Shown: positions 18,903 to 28,298 of the stretch, piece after piece
Numbering within the stretch: the first letter of the stretch is position 1
Layout: every line of letters starts with the position of its first letter
Assembly (NCBI GenBank): GCA_003217735.2
Contig: CP031585.1
Span: 4,451,501 to 4,515,500 of the forward strand
DNA length: 64,000 nt
Direction: 5' to 3'
Source of the DNA: Marinibacterium anthonyi
GTDB lineage: Bacteria > Pseudomonadota > Alphaproteobacteria > Rhodobacterales > Rhodobacteraceae
Translations under genes and position numbers: made by a program
Notes under the pieces: model-generated
Database searches by the model: none
What the model saw: the letters and a program-made list of their open reading frames with translations, nothing else
Told to the model about the DNA's origin: nothing

Positions 18903-20222
18903 ATGAACCTCACCCGCAAGGACTTCCCCAAAGGCTTCCTCTTCGGCACCGCCACCTCGGCCTACCAGATCGAAGGCCACAAGTTCGGCGGCGCCGGCGA
19001 AACCCATTGGGACACCTTCGCCGCCACCCCCGGCAACGTCGAAAACGCCGAAAACGGCGCTTTGGCCTGCGACCACTACCACCGGTACGAGGCAGACCTC
19101 GACCTGATCGCGGCTGCCGGTTTCGACTGCTACCGCTTCTCCACCTCCTGGGCGCGCGTCCTGCCCGAAGGTCGCGGCACGCCCAATCCCGAAGGCCTCG
19201 ATTTCTACGACCGCCTCGTCGACGCCATGCTAGAACGCGGCCTCAAACCCTGCGCCACGCTCTACCACTGGGAACTGCCCTCGCCCCTGGCCGACCTCGG
19301 CGGCTGGACCAACCGCGACATCGCCGGCTGGTTCGCGGACTTCACCGAAGTCATCATGTCCCGCATCGGCGACCGCGTGTACAACGCCGCCCCCATCAAC
19401 GAACCCTGGTGCGTCGGCTGGCTGAGCCATTTCATGGGCATCCACGCGCCCGGCCTGCGCAACATCCGCGCCACCGCCCGGGCCATGCACCACGTGCTGC
19501 TGGCCCACGGCCGCGCCATCCAGGTCATGCGCGGCCTCGGCATGGACAACCTCGGCGGCGTCTTCAACATGGAATGGGCCAACCCCGCCGACGACACGCC
19601 CGAAGCCGCCCGCGCCGCCGCCCTCTATGACGGCTATTACAACCGCTTCTTCCTGTCCGGCGTCTTCCACAAACGCTATCCCGACAACGTCATGGAAGGG
19701 TTCGCCCCCCACATGCCGACCGGCTGGCAGGACGATTTCGACACCATCGGCCAGCGCCTCGATTGGTGCGGCATCAATTACTACACCCGCAAGAACATCG
19801 CCCCCAACTCCGGCCCCTGGCCATCGCTGGACGAAGTCGACGGCCCCCTGCCGAAAACCGAAATGGACTGGGAAATCTATCCCGACGGCCTGTACAACTT
19901 CCTCACCCGCACCGCCAAGGACTACACCGGCGACCTGCCGCTGCATGTCACCGAAAACGGCATGGCCAGCGCCGACATCCTGGAAAACGGCGCCGTAGAC
20001 GACGCCCCCCGCATCGCCTACCTGAACGACCACATGGCCGCGATCCACCGCGCCATCGCCGACGGCGTGCCGCTCAAAAGCTATTTCGTCTGGTCGCTTC
20101 TGGACAATTACGAATGGTCGCGCGGCTACGAAAAACGCTTCGGACTGGTGCATATGGATTTCGACACACTGGAACGTACCCCCAAAGCGTCCTATCACGC
20201 GCTCAAACAGGCGCTGACCTGA
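18903..20222 (+). CDS. GH1 beta-glucosidase
   Basis: 439 aa, full GH1 length. FPKGFLFGTATSAYQIEG at the N-terminus, acid/base Glu167 in INEPW, nucleophile Glu351 in VTENG, and the substrate-pocket motif WSLLDNYEWSRGYEKRFGL. No signal peptide; cytoplasmic. It hydrolyses beta-glucosides to glucose. It follows aglR by 39 bp with an AAGGAC site and precedes glucokinase, so it probably shares the AglR-controlled transcript, even though the transporter is named for alpha-glucosides. Confidence 0.95.
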   Translation: MNLTRKDFPKGFLFGTATSAYQIEGHKFGGAGETHWDTFAATPGNVENAENGALACDHYHRYEADLDLIAAAGFDCYRFSTSWARVLPEGRGTPNPEGLDFYDRLVDAMLERGLKPCATLYHWELPSPLADLGGWTNRDIAGWFADFTEVIMSRIGDRVYNAAPINEPWCVGWLSHFMGIHAPGLRNIRATARAMHHVLLAHGRAIQVMRGLGMDNLGGVFNMEWANPADDTPEAARAAALYDGYYNRFFLSGVFHKRYPDNVMEGFAPHMPTGWQDDFDTIGQRLDWCGINYYTRKNIAPNSGPWPSLDEVDGPLPKTEMDWEIYPDGLYNFLTRTAKDYTGDLPLHVTENGMASADILENGAVDDAPRIAYLNDHMAAIHRAIADGVPLKSYFVWSLLDNYEWSRGYEKRFGLVHMDFDTLERTPKASYHALKQALT

Positions 20223-20250
20223 CTGACCTGACCGACCACAGGACGACATC

Positions 20251-21237
20251 ATGACCACCCCCTGGTTTCTCTGCGCCGATATCGGCGGCACCAATCTGCG
20301 CCTGCGCGCCTATGACGCCGGCGGCACCCGCGCCTCGCAGCAGCACGAAACCGCGGGCCCGGGGGAACTGGCCGAACATTTCGGCGCCTTTGCCGCCGCC
20401 CAGGGCAGCGCGCCGGAACTTGTCGTCGCCGCCGTCGCCGGCCCGGTGCTGAACAACCGCGTGCAACTGACCAATGCCGCCAAGTCGCTCAGCGGCGGCG
20501 ACCTCAGGCGCACCACCGGCGCGCCCGAAGCCTTCCTGATCAACGATTTCGCCGCCGCCTCCTGGGCCACGGCCCGCACCACGCCCGACGACCTGCTCTG
20601 CCTGCAGGGCGCGGCCCAGCCCCCGGCCGAAGGCGTCCACGTCGTCGTCGGCCCCGGCACCGGGCTGGGCGTCGGCACGCTGGTGTTCCGCAACGGCGTC
20701 CACACCGCCATCCCCGGCGAAGGCGGCCACGTGGCGCTTGCCCCCACCTCGCGCGAGGAACTCGAAATCTTCGACGCCTTCCGCAAGCTCTGGCCCGAAG
20801 TATTCTATGGCGATGGCCTGACCTGCGAATCCGAAGCCATGCTCAGCGGCACCGGCCTGCCGATCCTCTACCGCGCGGTGCAGGACGTGATGGGCGACAC
20901 CGGCCCGCACCTGGACGCAAAGGGCGTGCTGACTGCCGCCCACCAAGACCGCGATCCCGTCGCCCACCGCGTCGCCCATATCTTCCGCTCGCACCTGGCG
21001 CGGCTGTCAGGCGACATCGGGCTGCTCAACGGTGCCGACAGCGTCTTCCTGGTGGGCGGCGTGGCCACCAAGAACCCCTGGCTGTTCGACGACACCTTCG
21101 TCGATGCCTTCAACCAGGGCGGCCGGTTCACGGCGCTGCGGCGTTCCATAAACCTCTATCTTTTGCGCAATCCCGACTTCGGATTGCTCGGCGCGTGGAA
21201 TTACGCGGTGCACTGGATGGATACGCATCTGGGCTGA
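20251..21237 (+). CDS. glk: Glucokinase (bacterial Glk family)
   Basis: 328 aa. The ATP/phosphate motif ADIGGTNLRL at residues 9-18, the sugar-binding segment LINDFAAASWA, and GPGTGLGVGTL plus PGEGGHVAL typical of the group A glucokinases. It phosphorylates the glucose released by AglA and the GH1 enzyme. It is 28 bp downstream of the GH1 gene, completing import, hydrolysis and phosphorylation in one locus. Confidence 0.94.
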   Translation: MTTPWFLCADIGGTNLRLRAYDAGGTRASQQHETAGPGELAEHFGAFAAAQGSAPELVVAAVAGPVLNNRVQLTNAAKSLSGGDLRRTTGAPEAFLINDFAAASWATARTTPDDLLCLQGAAQPPAEGVHVVVGPGTGLGVGTLVFRNGVHTAIPGEGGHVALAPTSREELEIFDAFRKLWPEVFYGDGLTCESEAMLSGTGLPILYRAVQDVMGDTGPHLDAKGVLTAAHQDRDPVAHRVAHIFRSHLARLSGDIGLLNGADSVFLVGGVATKNPWLFDDTFVDAFNQGGRFTALRRSINLYLLRNPDFGLLGAWNYAVHWMDTHLG

Positions 21238-21303
21238 CGGAACGGCCCCCTTGGCACCGCCGGTTCGCGCACCTAGCTTCTGACGGGAAAGGGGCCTTCC
21301 CAC

Positions 21304-22311
21304 ATGCAACATTTCTCCTTCCTCGATCTTTCGCCCGTGCCCGAGGGCCAGACCGTGGCCGATGCGCTGGCCCATACGGTCGACCTGGCCCGGCATGCCG
21401 AACGGCTGGGCTATCACCGCTACTGGCTGGCGGAACATCACAACATGCCCGGCATCGCCAGCGCCGCCACCGCCCTGGTCATCGGCCAGGTGGCCGCGGC
21501 GACCAGGACCATGCGCGTGGGAGCGGGGGGCATCATGCTGCCCAATCATTCGCCGCTGATGGTGGCGGAAAACTTCGGCACGCTGGCCACGCTCTACCCC
21601 GGCCGCATCGACCTCGGCCTTGGCCGCGCGCCCGGATCCGACATGCCCACGGCCCGCGCCCTGCGCCGCCACATGTCCCCCGAAGACACCTTCCCCCAGG
21701 ACGTGGTCGAACTGATCGGCTTCCTGGGCGACAGCACCCCCAGCCAGCCGGTCCGCGCCATCCCCGGCGAAGGCACCCATGTCCCGGTCTGGATCCTCGG
21801 CTCCAGCCTCTTTGGCGCGCAACTGGCCGCGCACCTTGGCCTGCCTTATGCCTTCGCCTCGCATTTTGCGCCGCAACTGCTGGCCGAGGCGCTGCACATC
21901 TACCGCGACCGCTTCCAGCCTTCGGCCGTCCTCGACCGCCCCCACGTCATGGTCGCCGCCGGCGTCTGCGCCGCGGACACGGATGCCGAAGCAGACTTCC
22001 ACCGCTCGTCCCAGATCCTGTCCTTCGCCCGCCTGCGCACCGGCCGCCCCGGCAAGCTGCCCTACCCGGTCAAGGACGTGATGACCGAGATCCCGCCGCA
22101 TGTGATGTCCCAGGTGCAGTCTTCGCTGTCGGTCTCGGCCACGGGCAGCCCCGCGACCGTGCGCCGGGAATTGTCGACGATCCTCGACACCTATGCCCCG
22201 GACGAACTGATCATCACCGGCATGATCCACGACCACGCCGCGCGCATCCGGTCTCTGGAAATCGCGTCCGAGGTTCTGTCGGACCTGCAGGACAGCAGCG
22301 TCGCCGCTTGA
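21304..22311 (+). CDS. LLM-class flavin-dependent oxidoreductase (luciferase-like)
   Basis: 335 aa, single bacterial-luciferase-fold domain of the YhbW type: [53 protein letters not shown]. It uses FMN or F420; the substrate is unknown. It lies 66 bp after glk with a GGGAAAGGGG site and a large bidirectional terminator downstream. It may be co-transcribed with glk or stand alone. Confidence 0.9.
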   Translation: MQHFSFLDLSPVPEGQTVADALAHTVDLARHAERLGYHRYWLAEHHNMPGIASAATALVIGQVAAATRTMRVGAGGIMLPNHSPLMVAENFGTLATLYPGRIDLGLGRAPGSDMPTARALRRHMSPEDTFPQDVVELIGFLGDSTPSQPVRAIPGEGTHVPVWILGSSLFGAQLAAHLGLPYAFASHFAPQLLAEALHIYRDRFQPSAVLDRPHVMVAAGVCAADTDAEADFHRSSQILSFARLRTGRPGKLPYPVKDVMTEIPPHVMSQVQSSLSVSATGSPATVRRELSTILDTYAPDELIITGMIHDHAARIRSLEIASEVLSDLQDSSVAA

Positions 22312-22346
22312 TTCTGCAGCGGCCCGCCAGACGGTCACGTCGGGCC

Positions 22347-22409
22347 GGGTATTTGGAAAGAGAAAGAAGCAGCAGTGCGGCTTTGTCTTCTTTCTCTTCA
22401 CAAATACCC
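22347..22409. terminator. Bidirectional terminator between convergent genes
   Basis: A long inverted repeat: GGGTATTTG followed by AAGAGAAAGAAG on the left (22347-22369) pairs with CTTCTTTCTCTT and CAAATACCC on the right (22387-22409), with a 17-base loop and a small mismatch. Purine-rich AAGAGAAAG / GGTATTTG stems of this sort are common between convergent genes in Rhodobacteraceae. Confidence 0.8.
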
Positions 22410-22452
22410 CAGCCCGCTGACCGCACGCGTGGCGTCCCGAGGTTCTGGACCC

Positions 22453-22881
22453 TCAGCCCGTCCGCTTGCGACGATGGTAGGTCAGCGCGGCGGCAACACA
22501 GATCGACAGGGCCTCTTCGTCCAGGTCCCGATCCACTGGAACCAGGATCGCGCGACTGCCTTCAAATGCCAGCCGGACACCCAGCATCTGCTGCCAGTCC
22601 TGAACGAGGCTGGTCCGGCAATTGACCAGCAGCTTGACATGCGCGCCGACCTTGTCCGCCCCGATGCGCACCGTCGTGCCCGCGCTTCCAGGCAGATACG
22701 CCGGCTCGCCCCATTTCAGGGTTTCCTCCAGGGTGGTCCCCTGCTGCGCGGCGACCCTCAGGACCAGGTCGCGCAGTTCCAGCGCCCGCATCCGCACCGA
22801 CCGCTGCATGGCGTCGAAGACAAGCGAGACTTCGGCCGGGATCGCCCCGACAGGGGATGCATCAGTCGGCACGATCAGCAA
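22453..22881 (-). CDS. DUF1801 (YdhG-like) protein
   Basis: 142 aa in the longest frame. The blocks LVLRVAAQQGTTLEETLKWGEPAYLP and HVKLLVNCRTSLVQDW match the DUF1801 fold found in YdhG/YjhX-like proteins of unknown function. The start at 22881 is a TTG codon and no good ribosome-binding site is seen, so the real start may be at a GTG a few codons in. Stand-alone, convergent with the LLM oxidoreductase. Confidence 0.75.
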   Translation of the reverse strand: MLIVPTDASPVGAIPAEVSLVFDAMQRSVRMRALELRDLVLRVAAQQGTTLEETLKWGEPAYLPGSAGTTVRIGADKVGAHVKLLVNCRTSLVQDWQQMLGVRLAFEGSRAILVPVDRDLDEEALSICVAAALTYHRRKRTG

Positions 22882-23410
22882 TGAAGGCCGTGGGAGGGGA
22901 GGTATCCGGGTGGTACAAAACGGACAAGTCCTCCCTCAAGGATAGTACAAAACAGTCGAAACCAGTGCTGCGCCCAGCGCCGCAGATGGCCCTGATCTTC
23001 GCTCGAAGCTGCAATGAAATCCAGCCCGCAGCGCATAGCGCGACGCAGACGGCGGGTCCTGGATCCGTGTCCCGGGTCTTTGCCGGGCGCGGAGTGCCGG
23101 AAATTCAGCGGGCGTCAGCCATCGGTTTTCTCCTGCGTCGAAGGCCCTGTACGCAGAGAGATCGGCAGAGAGGCAGCGGATGCATCCACTCTCGGCAGAC
23201 CAGGCAATCCCGGCCACCTGGGTGGCGTGGTGCCAACGCCAGTTCCGTAAAGAATTTCTTGCGTGAAGATGGGCCATGCCAAAGCTCGACAAACAGCTTG
23301 AACGGCTTCGATCCACAGGATCTCGGGCGGGAGCCGATCCCGAGGCCGGGCTTCCCGATCTCCGAATGCAGTTTCGCTTCAATAATTTGTTTTGAAATAA
23401 TAAAACTGCA
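22882..23410. other. 529-bp stretch without a recognisable gene
   Basis: No frame here resembles a known family. A 185-aa minus-strand frame crosses it but its sequence is low in family-like features and rich in Arg, Ser and Cys. GTACAAAAC occurs twice (22913-22921 and 22945-22953), 32 bp (three turns) apart, upstream of the DUF1801 gene, and could be a paired regulatory site. The last part is locally AT-rich (TTGTTTTGAAATAATAAAAC near 23389). Confidence 0.4.
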
Positions 23411-24025
23411 TCAAAACAGCCCTGCCCCCCTGGCCAGCAAAGCCGCCTGTGTACGATTGGCGGCCCCGACCTTACGATACATCGTCTTGACATGCAGCTT
23501 CACCGTCGGCTCGGACAGGTCCAGATCGCGCGCGATTTCCTTGTTCGACTTGCCTTCGGTCAGCCCCTTCAAAACCTGCATCTCACGTTCGGTCAACGAG
23601 GCCACCAGCGGGTGATCGCAGGCCGCAGGTTCGGACGTCATGAACCCCACCGGGGCGTATTGTTCGCCCATCGCCATGAACTTGATCGCGTTCACCAGCG
23701 ACTTCGCCGGCAGGGTCTTTGGCACGAACCCCGCCGCCCCCCGTTCCAGCGCCTGTTCGGCAATGTCGCGTGACGCCTGCCCGGAAATCAGCGCAACACG
23801 CGGCGATCCCTCAAGCCGCAACGCCCGGTCCAACCCGTCCAGACCGTTCATTCCTGGCATGTTCAGGTCCAGCAGGACCAGGTCGAATGGCCCCTGCGAG
23901 CGCACGAGCGTGCAAGCCGTATCCAGATCCGGCGCCGTCGCGGTCTGGATATCCCCCGCGGCCTCGACAAAGGCGACCAACGCATCGCGAACCAGATCGT
24001 GATCGTCGGCTATCAGGATCTTCAC
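23411..24025 (-). CDS. LuxR/NarL-type response regulator
   Basis: 204 aa. Receiver domain (1-120) with acidic pair Asp7/Asp8, phospho-acceptor Asp53 in LLDLNMPG and Lys103 in GFVPKTL; LuxR helix-turn-helix at about 142-200 (LTEREMQVLKGLTEGKSNKEIARDLDLSEPTVKLHVKT). It is divergent from the hybrid kinase at 24621, its likely partner through the kinase's Hpt domain. It has no cognate target visible here. Confidence 0.93.
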   Translation of the reverse strand: MKILIADDHDLVRDALVAFVEAAGDIQTATAPDLDTACTLVRSQGPFDLVLLDLNMPGMNGLDGLDRALRLEGSPRVALISGQASRDIAEQALERGAAGFVPKTLPAKSLVNAIKFMAMGEQYAPVGFMTSEPAACDHPLVASLTEREMQVLKGLTEGKSNKEIARDLDLSEPTVKLHVKTMYRKVGAANRTQAALLARGAGLF

Positions 24026-24620
24026 GCCACGCCCCTTTGCTCAGGCAACCGTCATTCAATCCCGGATCCTGCGGGTCACAGGTTAAGCAATGGCGAATGG
24101 GAAATGGGAAACTCCGGAAAAACCTTCGGATTGCGGCGGCATCCCCTCTGGCCGGTCAAGCGCATGTTAACCCCTGCGCCCTACCCTAATGGATAGCCCG
24201 TTTATCCCCATGACCGGATGCCGATGCTCCGGCGATGGGATAAATTCCAACTGCCGACGAGAGGACCGTCAGAAATGTTCAGCATTCGCGAGATCATTTT
24301 CGGACCGGCCGCACTGCCAAAGCCACCACTCACGACCGAAGGGTCACCTTCGGAGCAACAGCGTGCGGTCTCTGGATGGGTCACTCGGACCGGGTCGGGG
24401 GATGTTTCGATTGCCGGAAACGGTGACACGACCCGGGCCAAAATTCAGCTCAAGCGGGTCATTCCGCTGATCTCATTCCGTTCCACAGCAAACCGGGCGG
24501 ATGACAAGAAAACGTTCGGGCGCGGTCCTCTCTCGGCACTGTCTGACAATATCGCGCCCCGGCACCGGCAATCCGGGCCACGCCGGTCGACCTGTCCGGC
24601 CTGATTCTGCGGGCGCCGCA
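24026..24620. other. 595-bp divergent region between response regulator and hybrid kinase
   Basis: It holds the divergent control regions of the two-component genes. A plus-strand frame at 24275-24604 (109 aa, start MFSIREIIFGPAALPKPPLT) has a possible GAGAGGA site and could be a small gene; it has no recognised domain and its C-terminal half looks random, so it is not called. No clear operator was found. Confidence 0.4.
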
Positions 24621-27209
24621 ATGCGCACCACGCCAGGGGTCATGCCGAAACGGGTCCGAAACAGTGTTGTGGCAAGCTTTGTTTCGCTTGTGCTGCTCTT
24701 GGTTTTGGCCCTGTCGCTGCTTTACAGCCGCGCGGTGATACATGACATCGCGCAACTGCAGACTTCGGAATCCGACAACCTGGTGTGGACCCTTACCCAG
24801 GCCGAGGTCGAATATCTCAGCTTTCTCAACGCGATGGACCGCAAGGACCCCGACGGGCAATCCGACCTGAAGCTGGTTCGGGAAAAATTCGACATTCTTT
24901 ACAGCCGCCTGGCGACGCTGGGGAATTCGCCGGTCTTCGGATCGCTGGTGCAGACCAATCCCGATTTCTTCGCCGCCCTTGCCCAGTTGCAGACCCTTCT
25001 GGACGACGCGATCCCGCTGATCGACGGACCAGACCCGGATCTGCAAACCGGCCTGGGGCAAATGGCGGAACAGTCACGGGACGCATGGCAAACGGTGCGC
25101 CAGCTCACGACCTCGGGCCTTGGGCATTTCACCGTTTATGCCGACAAGCGCCGCCTCAGGATCGAAAGGACGATGCGCCAGCTGGCCGTGGCAAGCGCAT
25201 CTCTCCTGGCGCTTCTGATGGCGCTGAGCCTTTACCTGCTGCTGCTCAACCGACAGAAAAGCCGCCGCGGGCTGGCGCTGGAACAGGCCAACCAACGGAT
25301 GAACACGATCCTGTCCACCTCGCTCGACGGGGTGCTGGTGGCCGATTCCCACGGCCGCATCCTGGAATTCAACGAGGCCGCCGAACGGATTTTCCGCTGC
25401 CGCAGCGATGACATCAAGGGCCGCACCGTCAGCGAGCTTTTCGTGCCGGACCACCGGCAGGGCAGCCATCGCGAAGGCCTGCGCCGGCTCAGGTCCGGCG
25501 GCGAGCTTCAGATCGTGGGCAAGGGGCGGGTCAAACTGGAAGCCAAGCGCGCCGATGGCGAAATCTTTCCGATCGAGATGGCCGTGCAATCGGCCCGCGA
25601 CGGCGATACCGAGATCCTGATCACCTTCGTGCGCGACATCTCGAAACGGGTCGCCGACGAAAAGGAACTGGTCAAGGCGCGCGACCGTGCCCTGGCCGGC
25701 GAAAAGGCCAAGGCCGATTTCCTCACGGTGATGAGCCACGAGATCCGCACGCCCCTGAACGGGCTGCTGGGCAACCTGTCGCTGCTGGGCAATGCGGACC
25801 TGGGCAGGGAACAGCGGCAATTCGTGCACAACATGGACGTGTCCGGCCGCATCCTGCTGCGGCACGTGGATTCCGTGCTGGACATCGCCCGGTTCGAAGC
25901 CGGAAAGCTGCAGATCGCGCAGGAACGGGTCCACCTCGGCGAGCTGTTGCAGAACCTGGTCGACGGCCAGGGCGGCAATGCCGCGAACCGGGGCAACACG
26001 CTGGACTGGACCTGGGTCGGCGCGCCGCTGCACTGGGTCCGCACCGATGCCCAGCGGATCTATCAGATCTTGCTGAACCTCGTGGGCAACGCCATAAAGT
26101 TCACCGAAAACGGCCGCATCTCGGTCGAAGCCGAAGCCGATACCGAACCTCATGGCCTGGATCCCGAGGCCCGCATCGTCGAATTCCGGGTCAGCGACAC
26201 CGGCATCGGCATCGCCGAGGATCAGGTCACCGCGATCTTCGACGATTTCCACACCTCCGACACTTCGTTCGGCCGCGCGGCCGGGGGCGCGGGGCTGGGC
26301 CTGGGGATCGCGCGGCGCATCGTTCAGGCGATGGGTGGCGACATCGGGGTCGAAAGCATCCCCGGCGAAGGCAGCGTCTTCTGGGTCCGCATTCCCATGT
26401 GCCCCGCCCGGGCGCCCGCACCGATGGATCCGGCGCCGCGCCGGCCCCCGCTGCTGGCCTGTCTCGACGTGCTGGTCGTCGAGGATAACGAGATCAACCT
26501 TCAGGTCGCGCGCAGCATGCTCAAGCGTGATGGTCACCGCGTCAGCAGCGCCCAGGACGGCCAGTCCGGGGTCGAGATGGCCGAAAGCAAACGCTTTGAC
26601 CTGATCTTCATGGATGTCAGCATGCCGGTGCTCGACGGGCTCGAGGCCACGCGCCGGATCCGTTCGGGCGGCGGGCCGTCGGCCAAGGTGCCGATCATCG
26701 CGCTGTCGGCCAACGTGCTGCCGCAGGATAAGGAACGGTTCCGCGCGGCCGGGATGGATGCCTTTCTGGGCAAACCGCTGACCTTGGATGCGCTGCGCCG
26801 GGCGCTTGGCGGTGTCCGCGCCAACCGGGACGGACCGCCGGACGCCGGACCGGACGCGCCGGACGCGCCGGACGATGATCCGCTGGTCGACCCGGACCAG
26901 ATGGCCGAACTGCGCGAAAACCTCGGGCAGGACGCGTTCGACAAGCTGCTGGGCCGCTTTCTGGACGAGGCCGACGCGCTGGTTGCCGACCTGACACCCG
27001 GTGATGCCGCCACTGCCGAGCCCGAGGCGCTGGTCGGGCGGGTCCACAAGGTCGCGGGCAGTGCAGCCGTCTTCGGGGCGATCGCGTTCCGCAAGCTTCT
27101 CAACGACGTGGAACGGTCGGTGGACAGCGGCGAGATCGCGGCACTGGCCGCCCTGCTGCCCCGTCTTGCGCCCTGCTGGTGCGCGACGCGCGCCCGGCTG
27201 AGCACCTGA
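24621..27209 (+). CDS. Hybrid sensor histidine kinase with PAS, receiver and Hpt domains
   Basis: 862 aa from ATG 24621. TM helices at about 14-34 and 188-209 enclose a mostly helical periplasmic sensor of about 150 aa. Then come a PAS domain (about 225-345), HisKA with His373 in MSHEIRTPLNG, HATPase_c with DTGIGI and GGAGLGLGIA, a receiver with Asp665 in LIFMDVSMP, and a C-terminal Hpt with His809 in HKVAGSAAVFG. The internal phosphorelay His-Asp-His would end on the divergent NarL-type regulator. Upstream in-frame ATG 24501 is less likely because it adds a non-conserved tail before the first helix; ATG 24642 is an alternative. Confidence 0.92.
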   Translation: MRTTPGVMPKRVRNSVVASFVSLVLLLVLALSLLYSRAVIHDIAQLQTSESDNLVWTLTQAEVEYLSFLNAMDRKDPDGQSDLKLVREKFDILYSRLATLGNSPVFGSLVQTNPDFFAALAQLQTLLDDAIPLIDGPDPDLQTGLGQMAEQSRDAWQTVRQLTTSGLGHFTVYADKRRLRIERTMRQLAVASASLLALLMALSLYLLLLNRQKSRRGLALEQANQRMNTILSTSLDGVLVADSHGRILEFNEAAERIFRCRSDDIKGRTVSELFVPDHRQGSHREGLRRLRSGGELQIVGKGRVKLEAKRADGEIFPIEMAVQSARDGDTEILITFVRDISKRVADEKELVKARDRALAGEKAKADFLTVMSHEIRTPLNGLLGNLSLLGNADLGREQRQFVHNMDVSGRILLRHVDSVLDIARFEAGKLQIAQERVHLGELLQNLVDGQGGNAANRGNTLDWTWVGAPLHWVRTDAQRIYQILLNLVGNAIKFTENGRISVEAEADTEPHGLDPEARIVEFRVSDTGIGIAEDQVTAIFDDFHTSDTSFGRAAGGAGLGLGIARRIVQAMGGDIGVESIPGEGSVFWVRIPMCPARAPAPMDPAPRRPPLLACLDVLVVEDNEINLQVARSMLKRDGHRVSSAQDGQSGVEMAESKRFDLIFMDVSMPVLDGLEATRRIRSGGGPSAKVPIIALSANVLPQDKERFRAAGMDAFLGKPLTLDALRRALGGVRANRDGPPDAGPDAPDAPDDDPLVDPDQMAELRENLGQDAFDKLLGRFLDEADALVADLTPGDAATAEPEALVGRVHKVAGSAAVFGAIAFRKLLNDVERSVDSGEIAALAALLPRLAPCWCATRARLST

Positions 27210-27391
27210 ACACAAGCCCTTCGACCGCCCGATCAGGCCGTGAAACCAGGATCTTGCGGACATTCGACTGGGCCTTCGATACCGACGGATAGGTCGCGAT
27301 CCGATCGTCCCCGCGGTCGCTCCGTCCGTTATCACGACAGCACCCGGGCCAGCGCGTAGAAAGGTCTCACACCAACCGAGATCGCTGACCC

Positions 27392-28261
27392 ATGACCCAA
27401 GCAACCTTTACCTCAGGCACTCTCAGCCCCCTCCCCCCAGCGCAGGTCCTGTGCAACATGCACATGGCCGCCGAGGCAGGTCGCAAGGTCATGGGTCCGC
27501 GGACCCAGGGCGCGCCGCGTTTCCCCAAGCCGGCCCGCTACACCACCCAGAAGGCGACGGGCCGCGCCCGGCAGTCCGTCGCCGCCAATACCCTTCACGC
27601 CGTCCCGCGGGTCTCTGCCGCGCCGTTCTTCTCGGTCATCGTGGCCTGCCTGAACGCCGCGGACCGGCTGGCCAGGACGCTGGACAGCCTCGCCGCGCAG
27701 GGCTTCGCCAACTGGGAAGCGATCGTCGTCGACACCGGATCGACCGACGCCTGCCTGGCCCTGCTGCATGACCGCGCCGCCCGTGACCCGCGCATCGCCG
27801 TTGTCCGGGCGCCCCGCCAAAACCGCAGCGCCGCACGCAACCTTGGCGCCTTGACGCACGCTCGGGGCCGGATCCTGGCCTTCTGCGACGCCGACGGGGG
27901 CGCGTCGTTCGACCACCTCGGGCAGCTGCACCGCTTCTACCTTGAGACCCGCGCCGACGGCACCTGTGGCCCGGTAGCCGGTTTCGACGAACACCCGCGC
28001 GATCCGCGTCGCGCCCCGATCCCGCGCCCCTTTCTCAAGGCCAGCCCGGCCAGCGCAATGTCCAACCTTTCGGTGCGGCGTGACGCCTTCATCGACGCCG
28101 GCGGCTTTGACGAGGGCATGGACCAAGATGCCGAGCTGGATGTCGTGATCCGCATGATCGCCGCCGGCGCCTCGATACGGGGCCTGACCGCCCTGCAGGA
28201 CCAGGTCCTGCGCCCGAAAACGGCCCGCGCTGCCGCCCGGCCCGATCCCGCCCACGCCTGA
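27392..28261 (+). CDS. GT2-family glycosyltransferase (first of a pair)
   Basis: 289 aa. A GT-A core begins at about residue 79 (FFSVIVACLNAADRLARTLD), with VVDTGSTD, the DXD-type FCDADGG and an acceptor-side segment FLKASPASAMSNLSVRRDAF. The first 75 residues are not family-like and may be spurious; ATG codons further in are possible starts and no strong ribosome-binding site is seen. It is 37 bp upstream of another GT2. Its sugar and acceptor are unknown; the pair suggests surface polysaccharide or protein glycosylation. Confidence 0.8.
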   Translation: MTQATFTSGTLSPLPPAQVLCNMHMAAEAGRKVMGPRTQGAPRFPKPARYTTQKATGRARQSVAANTLHAVPRVSAAPFFSVIVACLNAADRLARTLDSLAAQGFANWEAIVVDTGSTDACLALLHDRAARDPRIAVVRAPRQNRSAARNLGALTHARGRILAFCDADGGASFDHLGQLHRFYLETRADGTCGPVAGFDEHPRDPRRAPIPRPFLKASPASAMSNLSVRRDAFIDAGGFDEGMDQDAELDVVIRMIAAGASIRGLTALQDQVLRPKTARAAARPDPAHA

Positions 28262-28298
28262 CGATCTGTCCGAAACGCCAACCAGAAAGGTCGATCCC

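Noticed and set aside
22936-23493. 185-aa minus-strand frame in the gap before the response regulator
   Set aside because: No family likeness and no ribosome-binding site; it overlaps the end of the response regulator in another frame.
24275-24604. Possible 109-aa gene before the hybrid kinase
   Set aside because: A ribosome-binding site is possible, but no domain is seen and the C-terminal half looks random; mentioned only within the gap entry.
25074-27404. 776-aa minus-strand frame opposite the hybrid histidine kinase
   Set aside because: Antisense composition only; the plus strand has the full HisKA, HATPase, receiver and Hpt motifs.
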